From Bacillus sp. AFS088145 (lineage in GTDB: Bacteria; Bacillota; Bacilli; Bacillales; Bacillaceae_G), in assembly GCF_002564465.1 (NCBI RefSeq), contig NZ_NUUX01000013.1, forward strand, positions 481,298-545,297: 64,000 nt of DNA. The letters are read 5' to 3'. The position numbers and the translations under genes are program-made. Within the stretch, counting starts at the first letter, position 1; every line of letters starts with the position of its first letter. This document shows, piece by piece, positions 35,798 through 43,297 of this stretch. Under the pieces are notes generated by a model. That model worked only from the letters and a program-made list of their open reading frames with translations, did not search any database and was not told the origin of the DNA.

Positions 35798-37249
35798 CTA
35801 AATTCTGTTTTGATTCCAGACAATTAGCTTCAACTCTGTCATTTCTTCAACTGCAAACTTTATACCTTCTCTTCCAGTACCACTTTCCTTTACACCACCA
35901 TATGGCATATTATCAACTCTAAATGTTGGGATATCATTAATGATGACTGCACCTACATGAAGTTCATTTGATGCGAATAATGCATTCGATACACTTTCCG
36001 TATAAATTCCAGCCTGTAATCCATAGCGTGAATTATTTACTTTAGAGATAGCTTCCTGAATCGATTTCACTTTGTTAATCGTTACAATTGGAGCGAAAAC
36101 TTCCTGACAAGAAACTTTTAATCTAGATGTACAATCAGCAATTATTGTAGGCTCTAATATATTCCCTTGGGTTTTACCACCTGCAAGAATAGTTGCATTG
36201 CTTTGTTTTGCCTCTTCAATCCAGTTTAACGTTCGATCTAATTCGTCAGGTGAAATTAATGAAGATAGATAGGTTTCTTGGTCAAATGGATTACCAAGTT
36301 TTAATTTCTTAGTTGCCTCTACGAATCTGTAAGTAAACTCATCATAAATCTCTTCATGAACAAAAATTCTCTGCAATGAGATACAGACTTGACCTTGATT
36401 TGAAAAAGCACCCATTATACAGCGATCAATAATTTCATCGACATTAATATTTTTATCAATAATGACGGCAGCGTTTGATCCAAGTTCAAGCGTTGTTTTC
36501 TTAAGCTTTGCTTTACTTCTAATATTAATCCCAACACTAGTACTGCCGGTAAATGTAATCATGTTTACTCGGTCATCTTCTACAATCGTGTCGCCAACCG
36601 TGCGACCTGGACCCGTTACAACATTCAATACACCGTCTGGTAAGCCAGCTTGCTTGAATAGCTTAGCAATAAAAAGTGCTGAAAGTGGCGTTTGAGATGC
36701 TGGTTTTAAAACAACTGTATTTCCCGACGCAATAGCTGGCCCAACTTTATGAGCTACTAGATTCATAGGAAAATTAAACGGAGTAATTGCTCCAATTACA
36801 CCAATAGGATTTCTTACTGTATATCCTACTCTTCCTATACCACCAGAAGCAGCATCGAATGGAATTGTTTCTCCATGGATTCGCTTTGCTTCCTCCGCTG
36901 CAAATTTATATGTTTCTATTGTTCTTGTTACTTCTCCCCTTGAAAACATTATTGGTTTCGCAGTTTCCTCTGTAATTATTTCAGCAGCTTCATTAAAATT
37001 TTCTTTTAATAACTGAACGACATTTTCAAGAATTTGTGCCCTCTCAAATGCTGGCACTCTAGCAAACTCATCTTTTGATTGATATGCTGCTTCAATTGCC
37101 AGTTCTGTTTGTTCTTTAGTTGCAACAGCAATCTCTGATATTACTTCTCTAGTGTAAGGAGAATACAAGTTTGAATACTCTTTTGTTTCTACTTCTTCTC
37201 CATTAATAAATAAATATTTTTTTATCGGACTTATTTTGTTTATCATCAT
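35798..37249 (-). CDS. NAD(P)+-dependent aldehyde dehydrogenase
   Basis: 483 residues. Conserved ALDH elements: VIGAITPFNFPMNLVAHKVG, the cofactor loop FTGSTSVGINIRSKA, general-base Glu in LELGSNAAVII, catalytic Cys in NQGQVCISLQRIFVHEE and EVFAPIVTINKVKS. It resembles the GapN/succinate-semialdehyde branch. Start: two adjacent ATGs, the first overlapping the stop of the Rieske gene. In context the aldehyde should come from the Rieske enzyme; malic semialdehyde is the best guess, betaine aldehyde an alternative. Confidence 0.9.
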   Translation of the reverse strand: MMINKISPIKKYLFINGEEVETKEYSNLYSPYTREVISEIAVATKEQTELAIEAAYQSKDEFARVPAFERAQILENVVQLLKENFNEAAEIITEETAKPIMFSRGEVTRTIETYKFAAEEAKRIHGETIPFDAASGGIGRVGYTVRNPIGVIGAITPFNFPMNLVAHKVGPAIASGNTVVLKPASQTPLSALFIAKLFKQAGLPDGVLNVVTGPGRTVGDTIVEDDRVNMITFTGSTSVGINIRSKAKLKKTTLELGSNAAVIIDKNINVDEIIDRCIMGAFSNQGQVCISLQRIFVHEEIYDEFTYRFVEATKKLKLGNPFDQETYLSSLISPDELDRTLNWIEEAKQSNATILAGGKTQGNILEPTIIADCTSRLKVSCQEVFAPIVTINKVKSIQEAISKVNNSRYGLQAGIYTESVSNALFASNELHVGAVIINDIPTFRVDNMPYGGVKESGTGREGIKFAVEEMTELKLIVWNQNRI

Positions 37250-38331
37250 TCTTCCTCCAGTGCCCTTAAGACAGACTCATGGAACTGAACAATTGCTTTC
37301 TCTGAAGATGAATAAAAGCCTTTATTAAATGCTCGTGAACGGAATCCAACTTGTTCTAATTCAACTAGCTCAACATCTTCATTTCGTACTACTTCAGCAA
37401 ATTCAACTAAGTCTTTTTCTTCTTGTGTTAAATTTTCATCTCTAAAGTAGTATGTGTAGATTCCAAGAGTTGTCTCATGATCGATAGGGACCATTTGGAT
37501 CGTAGCAATATTTCCTGGGCCTGGATAAATAGTCATCATTAAATTTGGCCATAACCAATAGAACGTGCCACCTTGCATTTCTACTTCATTAAAATCTAAT
37601 GAACCCATTTTCTTATTCGCTTTCACAACCGATCCTTGAACAGAATAATTCTGACATGTAATAATTTGATAGTCCTTCATATCTAAAGTAGCAACAAAGC
37701 TTGGGTGAGCTACATGACAGTGATCACATTCTAAATAATTATCAATAAATGCTTTCCAGTTCGCTTTAATAATTCTAGATTTACTGCTCGTTCTTTTTAA
37801 TTCACTTAAAAAAGGAAATTTACTTAGCTTTTCAAAAAAGTCACCGTATGTTTCAATTAATGACGTAGCCTGATCATCTAAATTAACGAAAATAAATGAC
37901 TCAGCAATTTCCATCCTTACAGAACGTAAACAAGCATTTGATACACAAGCTAGATCTTCTCCTCTAAAATTAGGAGCTTTATTTAATTTACCATCTAAAT
38001 GGAAAGTCCATCCATGGTAAGCGCATTGTAGAATTTTTTTATTTCCACTTTCATTTTTCTCTAGCTTAGTTGCTCTATGTGGACAAACATTATAAAAAGC
38101 TTGAATAACCTCATTCTTATCGCGTGTTACAAGAATCGGTTCACCAGCTACTTCAGCTGTAAAGAAATCCCCTACATTTTCTAATTGACTAATATGTCCA
38201 ACTAACTGCCAAGACTTTGAAAAGATCTTTTCTTTCTCTTGCTCTAAAACCTTTGGATCAGTGTATAAATCATAAGTTAGTACTCTTTCGAAAATTTCAT
38301 TCGTTGCATTTTGTACTTTGTTAAAAGTCAT
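37246..38331 (-). CDS. Rieske non-heme iron oxygenase alpha subunit, CntA/choline-monooxygenase-like
   Basis: 361 residues. The Rieske [2Fe-2S] site is C83-P-H85 ... C103-A-Y-H106. The mononuclear iron site is DNYLECDHCHVAHP, with His204 and His209 as ligands and Asp197 as the probable bridging acid. This arrangement and length match oxygenases acting on quaternary ammonium compounds (carnitine CntA, glycine-betaine GbcA, plant choline monooxygenase). CntA is reported to use Glu at the bridging position, so Asp here leaves the substrate open. No reductase gene is present in the operon; a reductase from elsewhere must supply electrons. First gene behind the sigma-54 promoter. Confidence 0.9.
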   Translation of the reverse strand: MTFNKVQNATNEIFERVLTYDLYTDPKVLEQEKEKIFSKSWQLVGHISQLENVGDFFTAEVAGEPILVTRDKNEVIQAFYNVCPHRATKLEKNESGNKKILQCAYHGWTFHLDGKLNKAPNFRGEDLACVSNACLRSVRMEIAESFIFVNLDDQATSLIETYGDFFEKLSKFPFLSELKRTSSKSRIIKANWKAFIDNYLECDHCHVAHPSFVATLDMKDYQIITCQNYSVQGSVVKANKKMGSLDFNEVEMQGGTFYWLWPNLMMTIYPGPGNIATIQMVPIDHETTLGIYTYYFRDENLTQEEKDLVEFAEVVRNEDVELVELEQVGFRSRAFNKGFYSSSEKAIVQFHESVLRALEEE

Positions 38332-38382
38332 TTGTTTTAACCCCTCTCATTTCCCTATTATCGACCCCTGTATCTTTTATTT

Positions 38383-38399
38383 TGCAATATCCATGCCAA
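38383..38399 (-). promoter_or_regulatory. Sigma-54 (-24/-12) promoter of the Rieske operon
   Basis: On the minus strand TTGGCATGGATATTGCA: GG and GC are separated by exactly 10 bases, and flanking bases match TTGGCAY...TTGCA. It lies 52 bases before the Rieske start codon and agrees with the sigma-54 activator encoded next to this operon. Confidence 0.88.
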
Positions 38400-38459
38400 A
38401 ATTAAAAAATACCTATAAATCAACATTTACTGATTCAAAACGACTCAAGCTAATAAAAT

Positions 38460-38503
38460 AAGTGAACTGAAAACAATTCGATTGAGTTGTTTCTAGTTCA
38501 CTT
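38460..38503. promoter_or_regulatory. Inverted repeat upstream of the sigma-54 promoter (candidate activator site)
   Basis: AAGTGAACT (38460-38468) is perfectly complementary to AGTTCACTT (38495-38503); an inner GAAAACAA/TTGTTTC pair extends it. It is 60-105 bases before the -24 element, the usual distance for enhancer sites, and has no T tract as a terminator would. Confidence 0.5.
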
Positions 38504-38692
38504 ATCACTCACTCGTCGAGCAATCTTATGATCTAACATTTCAAATTGCTCTTAGAAAGGTGGTAATTTAATTTTCGTTCTACGTTTCCATCATCCAAAG
38601 ATATCAATCAAATTGCGATTTTCAAGGCTGTCGTATCCTCTCCATTAACTTAACATAGAGTACCAATACTAAGGTTAATAGAGCAAAAAATA

Positions 38693-38720
38693 AAAAACTC
38701 GTTATTTCTCACGAGTTTTT
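38693..38720 (-). terminator. Terminator after the 2H phosphoesterase gene
   Basis: AAAAACTCGT (38693-38702) pairs with ACGAGTTTTT (38711-38720). Confidence 0.85.
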
Positions 38721-38724
38721 CAGC

Positions 38725-39273
38725 TTATCTTATTGGGTTCAAAGACTTTGAATAAATAATAGGTGCATCATTTTTACTAACCATCTCAATAATACCAATT
38801 TCCTGTATTTTTCCTACAATCGTATCATTTCGATATAAACAATAATTATACGCTTCTACTAGTTTATCCGGTAACAATCTATTAGCTAAAGTACAATGTG
38901 GTACCCACTTTTCAGGTAGATAGATAGAATTTGGATTATCATTAAAATGTTTAAACTGAATATGAAAATTCTCATGAAACTCAATCAAATTTTTAGTAAC
39001 ATTTGGTGAAAAATACAATATACCAGTATTAAAAAACGATCCAATTGAATTAAAACTAATATCTATTTCCGGCTTATTTTCATAAAAATCATCTAAATGT
39101 TCAATAAACCTTAGCTTATCTAAGCTATGATAACTTGCTAAAGTAATGTGGGGTTTACGATTTACTACTTCATCAGCATAGAAAGAAATCGATTTTTCTC
39201 TTAACTCTGTCCAAATATCTTTAATGATTTGTTCGGTTTTTGCATCAAATATCGCTACAACTCCGTACATCAA
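38725..39273 (-). CDS. 2H phosphoesterase / 2'-5' RNA ligase family protein
   Basis: 182 residues with the two H-x-T motifs that define the superfamily: RKPHITLASYHS (about residue 42) and VPHCTLANRL (about 128). The pair of His residues acts in cyclic phosphodiester hydrolysis or RNA end modification. Bacterial members of this size have varied or unknown substrates. It precedes nothing metabolic here; the upstream acetyltransferase gene is 18 bases away on the same strand, so both may be one transcript. Confidence 0.87.
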   Translation of the reverse strand: MMYGVVAIFDAKTEQIIKDIWTELREKSISFYADEVVNRKPHITLASYHSLDKLRFIEHLDDFYENKPEIDISFNSIGSFFNTGILYFSPNVTKNLIEFHENFHIQFKHFNDNPNSIYLPEKWVPHCTLANRLLPDKLVEAYNYCLYRNDTIVGKIQEIGIIEMVSKNDAPIIYSKSLNPIR

Positions 39274-39291
39274 TCTTCCCTCTTTCTAAAC

Positions 39292-39792
39292 TTATATTAG
39301 ATCCATATGCATAATAAAGAGCTCACCTTTTCTCCCCATTACTCTCTTTCCTTTATCAATAAATCCGCTTTTTAAATACACATGCTGTGCAGCAGTATTT
39401 TTATGATTCACACCCAAAATAATTTCATCTCGTTCAGGGAAATTCGCTTTTACAAAAGAAGGCAATAAATTTAAAGATTGTTTCGCAATCCCTTTTCCTT
39501 GAAAATTTGAATCAACAGAATAAACCCTTAATAGAATTGCATTTTTATTATCACTATAATGTCTAACTCCATCCCAACCATGCAAAACAAAAAACCCTGC
39601 AACATCATTGTTACTCAAAATTAAAATTGCATGACGATCAGCCTCTAATACACATTTTTCTATATTCTCTATAGGTAAACCAGTAAATTTTAGATGCTCA
39701 TCAGCTAGAAAATAGTTTTTTAATTGATCATCATATTGATCATTATAAAATTGTAAAGAAATAGTATTTCTCGGTAATAAAGAATTAGACAT
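39292..39792 (-). CDS. GNAT-family N-acetyltransferase
   Basis: 166 residues from the ATG at 39792 (GGAGGATATATTC). GNAT features: VAGFFVLHGWDG in the core sheet, LRVYSVDSNFQGKGIAKQSL as the acetyl-CoA loop (QGKGIA) and VNHKNTAAQHVYLKSGFIDK. Substrate unknown. Probably co-transcribed with the 2H phosphoesterase. Confidence 0.85.
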   Translation of the reverse strand: MSNSLLPRNTISLQFYNDQYDDQLKNYFLADEHLKFTGLPIENIEKCVLEADRHAILILSNNDVAGFFVLHGWDGVRHYSDNKNAILLRVYSVDSNFQGKGIAKQSLNLLPSFVKANFPERDEIILGVNHKNTAAQHVYLKSGFIDKGKRVMGRKGELFIMHMDLI

Positions 39793-39934
39793 GAATATAT
39801 CCTCCAATAAAAATAGAATCATAAGAATAGTACAACAATTATAAGCGTATTTCTACAGTGTTTTTTTACTAGATCCTTACAATTCTTAATCAACTATTTT
39901 GAAATCATTGAGGATTAAATACTGATATGTAGTC

Positions 39935-39958
39935 AAACCACTTCTTTAGTGGTTTTTC
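39935..39958 (+). terminator. Orphan plus-strand terminator
   Basis: AAACCACT (39935-39942) pairs with AGTGGTTT (39948-39955), then TTT. Both flanking genes are on the other strand. Confidence 0.5.
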
Positions 39959-39984
39959 CTTGATAGTTTTCTTAAATAAAAAAC

Positions 39985-40287
39985 CTATATTTGCTCAAAT
40001 GGTTCGGGATAATTTTGCTGAAAATAAGATAATAAATCGCTTTTTTTAAGAAGAAGATTCAAACAAATTTGCTGGCTGATCGCAGATTTAAATACAAGTT
40101 TATTGCAAAACTGACACTTTTCCTTTTCAATAAATGCATGTTTAATAGACAAAGGGAAAATCGTCTTTTGTTTTCCAGCTAATAATATGTAGCTTTGATG
40201 ATTAACAGAAAAGCTTATTTTATAACCGTCGTATCCTCCAAGCTTACTAATTACCACGTTTTGAATATCTAAATCTTGAATCACCAT
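39985..40287 (-). CDS. Small CxxC protein, tandem paralogue 1
   Basis: 100 residues from the ATG at 40287 (GGAGGTG site). Beta-rich N-terminal half (YDGYKISFSVNHQSYILLAG), then KCQFCNKLVFKSAISQQICLN and a helical end (LLSYFQQNYPEPFEQ). Along its whole length it is the paralogue of the next gene: VVISK/VQIAK, GYK, NHQSY/NQQQY, CNKLVF, SQQ-[IV]-C. Two Cys of CxxC plus a third Cys about 17 residues on could bind a metal or serve redox. No family recognised; no signal or membrane segment. Confidence 0.7.
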   Translation of the reverse strand: MVIQDLDIQNVVISKLGGYDGYKISFSVNHQSYILLAGKQKTIFPLSIKHAFIEKEKCQFCNKLVFKSAISQQICLNLLLKKSDLLSYFQQNYPEPFEQI

Positions 40288-40369
40288 GTGTAATAGCACC
40301 TCCGTTTTCAACAAAATATATGACGAAATGCTATTTTTATGTCTCATTATCGTTAAATATTTTCATAAA

Positions 40370-40400
40370 AAAATAAAAACTACCCAAAAAGTAGTTTTTT
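40370..40400 (-). terminator. Terminator after CxxC paralogue 2
   Basis: AAAACTAC pairs with GTAGTTTT; minus-strand side continues TTATTTTTTT. Confidence 0.75.
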
Positions 40401-40469
40401 ATCACGATTTCTTTATTAATTTATTATTTTACTTTGGTCGACGATTGTCAAAAGCTATTTTATATCTGA

Positions 40470-40763
40470 TTAAAATTGTTCAGAATAATGTTCTTGGAAA
40501 TAAGCTAATAATTCTTTTCTTCTATTAAATAATGTTGGACAAACTTGTTGACTAAATTTTGATGGAAAAACTAGTTTATTGCATAGCTGACATGTTCCTT
40601 TTTCATGAAAAGTGTGAATTAGAGACAAAGGAAATAATATATTTGTTTTACCAACTAAAAGTACATACTGCTGTTGATTAATCGTAAATCTAACTTTATA
40701 GCCTTTATAATCCGTATGTTTTGCAATTTGTACATTTTCAATTTCAAGTTCAAGCTTTTTCAC
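40470..40763 (-). CDS. Small CxxC protein, tandem paralogue 2
   Basis: 97 residues. I use the GTG at 40763 because GGAGGTG lies 11 bases upstream and because the two paralogues then align from their first residue (KKLELEIENVQIAK against VIQDLDIQNVVISK). Contains YKGYKVRFTINQQQYVLLVG, TCQLCNKLVF and SQQVCPTLFNRR. Each copy has its own ribosome site and this copy has its own terminator, so they are separate units from a local duplication. Function unknown. Confidence 0.7.
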   Translation of the reverse strand: MKKLELEIENVQIAKHTDYKGYKVRFTINQQQYVLLVGKTNILFPLSLIHTFHEKGTCQLCNKLVFPSKFSQQVCPTLFNRRKELLAYFQEHYSEQF

Positions 40764-40901
40764 TTTGACTTGCACCTCCAATAAAGGGTAGGATTAAGAT
40801 TTTAATAGACTTTTTTACGCTTGTATTTCCTGACAACTTGTATAATCTATAATATTAGTTTACTTAACAAAACTTTCATAAAGCAATAATCTTATCTTTA
40901 T

Positions 40902-40938
40902 TTTACTGAAATAAAAAAACCTATTTCAGTTTTTTCAC
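40902..40938 (+). terminator. Orphan plus-strand terminator
   Basis: CTGAAATA pairs with TATTTCAG, followed by TTTTTTC. TATAAT at about 40841 could be the -10 of a short RNA ending here. Confidence 0.6.
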
Positions 40939-41018
40939 TTTGTTGAATAATGAGAGTTTCATATTTTTCTTTGTTTTTTTTTAGTAAATTTTGAACTAAA
41001 TTTACTTTTCCGGAAAAA

Positions 41019-41048
41019 TTTGACACTAAATAAGTGAAGATTCCTATG
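41019..41048 (+). promoter_or_regulatory. Candidate promoter of the NlpC/P60 hydrolase gene
   Basis: TTGACA followed after 19 bases by TATGAT. The spacing is longer than ideal, so this is a tentative call. It would give a leader of about 140 bases. Confidence 0.35.
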
Positions 41049-41128
41049 ATCTTATGTTAGAATTTAAACTAGATGTGATCTCACATTTTAAATAATTTAA
41101 TTACCAAGTTCATGTAATCTAAGATTTG

Positions 41129-41162
41129 CCCTTACTGTCAAAAGAGGTAAGGGATTTTTCTT
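41129..41162 (+). terminator. Terminator-like hairpin in the NlpC/P60 leader
   Basis: CCCTTAC pairs with GTAAGGG, followed by ATTTTTC, 40 bases before the start codon. It may end a short RNA or act as an attenuator. Confidence 0.6.
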
Positions 41163-41198
41163 TGTTATTTCTGTTATTGGTTAGAGGGAAGGTTAGTA

Positions 41199-42494
41199 AT
41201 GAAATCAAAATCAGCAAGTACCTTAATTAAGTTAAATTTGAAAGGAGAAAGAAATAAAAAGCGAGCATTAAACTCAATGGCATTAGTTGGCCTTGCATCA
41301 ACATTAACAATTCAAATTCCGTATAATACTACTGCAGCTGCAGCCTCGATTGATTCCAAGAAAACTCTGCAATCTAGTAAACTTTATTCAAATAATAATA
41401 TTAGTACATATAGATCCACCGGTAATGGTGTCCGCGTAAGATCTGGAGCTGGTACCTCTTATCAGATTTTAGGTAGTGTTAATAAAAATCAAAAACTAGA
41501 TGTCATTTCATTGTCTAATGGTTGGTATAAGATAAAATTTAATGGGTCAACAGGATATATTAGTGCATCCTATGTTGGAAAAGTTACCGAATCGACTAAT
41601 AGTAATAATAATCAAGTGGTCAGTTCGGGTAACTACATTTCTACTGGTAATGGTGTCCGCATAAGATCAGGCGCTGGAACTTCTTATCAGATTTTAGATA
41701 GTGTTAATAAAAATCAAAGACTAGATGTAATCTCAGTTTCTAATGGATGGTATAAGGTAAAATTTAATGGGGTAATAGGGTATATTAGCGCATCCTATGT
41801 TGGAAAAGTTACCGAATCGAATAATAGTAATAATAATCAAGTGGTCAGTTCTGGAAACTATATTTCTACTATTAATGGTTTACGCGTAAGATCTGGGGCT
41901 GGAACTTCTTATCAGATTTTAGGTAGTGTTAATAAAAATCAAAAACTAGATGTCATCTCATTATCTAATGGTTGGTATAAGGTAAAATATAATGGGGTTA
42001 TAGGTTATATTGGTGCATCTTATGTTGAAAAAGAGACAGGTTCAAATACGACAGATTCAAACAAAGTTGATTCAAGTCAGTCAGATACAAATAAAGTTGA
42101 TTCAAATAACTCTCAATCATTTGATGTACAATCTTTAATCGCCTTATCTAAAAAGTATTCAGGTGTACCTTATATTTGGGGTGGGGAAACTCCATCAGGT
42201 TTTGACTGTAGTGGATTTATTTCCTATGTATTCAAAGAATCTGGATTGTCACTTCCTAGAACAAATGTTGCAGGATATTGGTATAATAGTTCAAATTTAA
42301 AAACCGTAGATGACTTTCAACCTGGAGATTTAATCTTCTTCCAAAACACTTATACTTATGGACCGTCCCACATGGGGATAGTGATTAATAATAATGAGTT
42401 TATCCATGCAAGTAGCAGTTCAGGAGTAACTATTTCTAACATAAACAATTCATATTGGAACCAACATTTTTTAGGATTTAAAAGATTTAAATAA
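41199..42494 (+). CDS. Secreted NlpC/P60 peptidoglycan endopeptidase with three SH3b domains
   Basis: 431 residues. Signal sequence to about residue 50, then three SH3b wall-binding domains of about 57 residues, repeated every 75 residues (NGVRVRSGAGTSYQILGSVN and copies), with Ser/Asn-rich linkers. The C-terminal NlpC/P60 domain (about 306-431) has catalytic Cys in GGETPSGFDCSGFISYVF, His in GPSHMGIVINN and a following His in FIHASSSSG. It cuts D-Glu-diaminopimelate bonds in wall peptides, as LytE/CwlS-type autolysins do. The DNA repeats start at 41421, 41646 and 41871 (225-base period) and are very similar, so copy number could change by recombination. Confidence 0.92.
   Translation: MKSKSASTLIKLNLKGERNKKRALNSMALVGLASTLTIQIPYNTTAAAASIDSKKTLQSSKLYSNNNISTYRSTGNGVRVRSGAGTSYQILGSVNKNQKLDVISLSNGWYKIKFNGSTGYISASYVGKVTESTNSNNNQVVSSGNYISTGNGVRIRSGAGTSYQILDSVNKNQRLDVISVSNGWYKVKFNGVIGYISASYVGKVTESNNSNNNQVVSSGNYISTINGLRVRSGAGTSYQILGSVNKNQKLDVISLSNGWYKVKYNGVIGYIGASYVEKETGSNTTDSNKVDSSQSDTNKVDSNNSQSFDVQSLIALSKKYSGVPYIWGGETPSGFDCSGFISYVFKESGLSLPRTNVAGYWYNSSNLKTVDDFQPGDLIFFQNTYTYGPSHMGIVINNNEFIHASSSSGVTISNINNSYWNQHFLGFKRFK
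41417..42030 (+). repeat. Three in-frame 225-base repeats encoding SH3b domains
   Basis: Copies start at about 41421, 41646 and 41871. Stretches such as AGTGTTAATAAAAATCAAA and CAAGTGGTCAGTTC recur unchanged, which marks recent duplication. Confidence 0.8.
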
Positions 42495-42517
42495 ATTCTT
42501 CAAATATCTTACTAAAG

Positions 42518-42541
42518 AACACCTATCATGGGTGTTTTTTT
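42518..42541 (+). terminator. Terminator after the NlpC/P60 gene
   Basis: AACACC pairs with GGTGTT around a CATG loop, followed by TTTTTTT. Confidence 0.75.
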
Positions 42542-42578
42542 AGCTTGTCGACATAAAACATAATCTAACAAAATCATA

Positions 42579-42638
42579 GCGGGTTCATGAGTAACTATTA
42601 TTGCTAAATGTTGATTCTTACTTACTCATGGCGGGTTC
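42579..42638. repeat. Inverted repeat flanked by GCGGGTTC copies
   Basis: CATGAGTAA (42586-42594) is complementary to TTACTCATG (42622-42630); GCGGGTTC overlaps or adjoins each arm in direct orientation (from 42579 and 42631). It could be a small REP-like element. Low certainty. Confidence 0.35.
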
Positions 42639-42684
42639 CTTACGAAAGCTTGGTTAATAATTGACCTACTCATTTATCACTACA

Positions 42685-42714
42685 CAAAAAAACACCTATC
42701 AAAGGTGTTTTTTT
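42685..42714 (-). terminator. Terminator of the ribA-ribD-HAD unit
   Basis: AACACCT (42691-42697) pairs with AGGTGTT (42703-42709), with A6 before and T tract after. Confidence 0.8.
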
Positions 42715-42715
42715 A

Positions 42716-43282
42716 CTAATTACTCTCAATGATTTCTTTTAATTCAGACCAGCAGGTAATACGTGGGATGTCCAACCCTCGATTATATGATGTATCTTTC
42801 ACATATGCTTTTAAAGGTAATTCTGAGAGTGTGTTCAATATTTCTGGTTTATCATCAAAATAGTAATCTAAAGCTAATTCTTTTATAATATGAATTTTTT
42901 CAGAATCTTTCATTCCACAATAAAACCGATCTGGATGAACTGGAAAGCCATTTTTTATTAGCCATTCTTTTGTGCGTTCACCATATTCTTTATATCTAGC
43001 TGTCACATAGTAAATTTCGTGTCCCTGCTTTTCTAATTCTTGTAATGTTTCAACTGCATATGGAAATGGAGGACATGTAGAAAAGTATGTCTCTTCTAGA
43101 TTACTCTTCCACATTTTGCTTCCTTCTTCTGCCGTTAAGCCAAAAGGTTCATGAATTTCAACTGTTTTTAATTCATTGTATGTTTCTATAGGGATATTTT
43201 TATTTAATTTTTTATTATAAATGTGAAAAGCATGCTGTCTTAAATCAATTAAAGTATCGTCTATATCGAATCCGAATTTCAT
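42716..43282 (-). CDS. HAD-superfamily phosphatase, NT5C/YqfW-like nucleotidase
   Basis: 188 residues. HAD motif I GFDIDDTLIDLR, motif II-like YYVTARYKEYGERT, Lys in GMKDSEKIHIIKELA and motif III/IV DYYFDDKPEIL. Length and motifs fit the 5'(3')-nucleotidase NT5C/YqfW family of cytoplasmic phosphatases. It begins 15 bases after ribD. Riboflavin synthesis needs a HAD-type phosphatase to dephosphorylate 5-amino-6-ribitylamino-uracil phosphate, a job done by YcsE-like enzymes in B. subtilis; position makes this protein a candidate for that step. Confidence 0.82.
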   Translation of the reverse strand: MKFGFDIDDTLIDLRQHAFHIYNKKLNKNIPIETYNELKTVEIHEPFGLTAEEGSKMWKSNLEETYFSTCPPFPYAVETLQELEKQGHEIYYVTARYKEYGERTKEWLIKNGFPVHPDRFYCGMKDSEKIHIIKELALDYYFDDKPEILNTLSELPLKAYVKDTSYNRGLDIPRITCWSELKEIIESN

Positions 43283-43297
43283 TCTAAAAGTCCTTCC

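Larger units (their letters stand above)
38332..38724. promoter_or_regulatory. Upstream region of the Rieske operon
   Basis: About 390 bases. Contains the sigma-54 promoter (38383-38399), an extended inverted repeat (38460-38503) suited as activator site, and the terminator of the 2H phosphoesterase gene. The 38510-38690 part shows nothing further. Confidence 0.6.
40782..41198. other. Intergenic region with an orphan terminator and the hydrolase leader
   Basis: 417 bases. A plus-strand terminator at 40902-40938 has no gene before it. From about 41019 a promoter-like TTGACA begins the leader of the NlpC/P60 gene, which contains a second terminator-like hairpin. I looked for a c-di-AMP (ydaO) riboswitch and found none. 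Confidence 0.5.

Noticed and set aside
40982-41198. c-di-AMP (ydaO) riboswitch before the NlpC/P60 gene
   Set aside because: Such genes often carry one, but the leader lacks the GC-rich conserved blocks; only a simple terminator-like hairpin is present.
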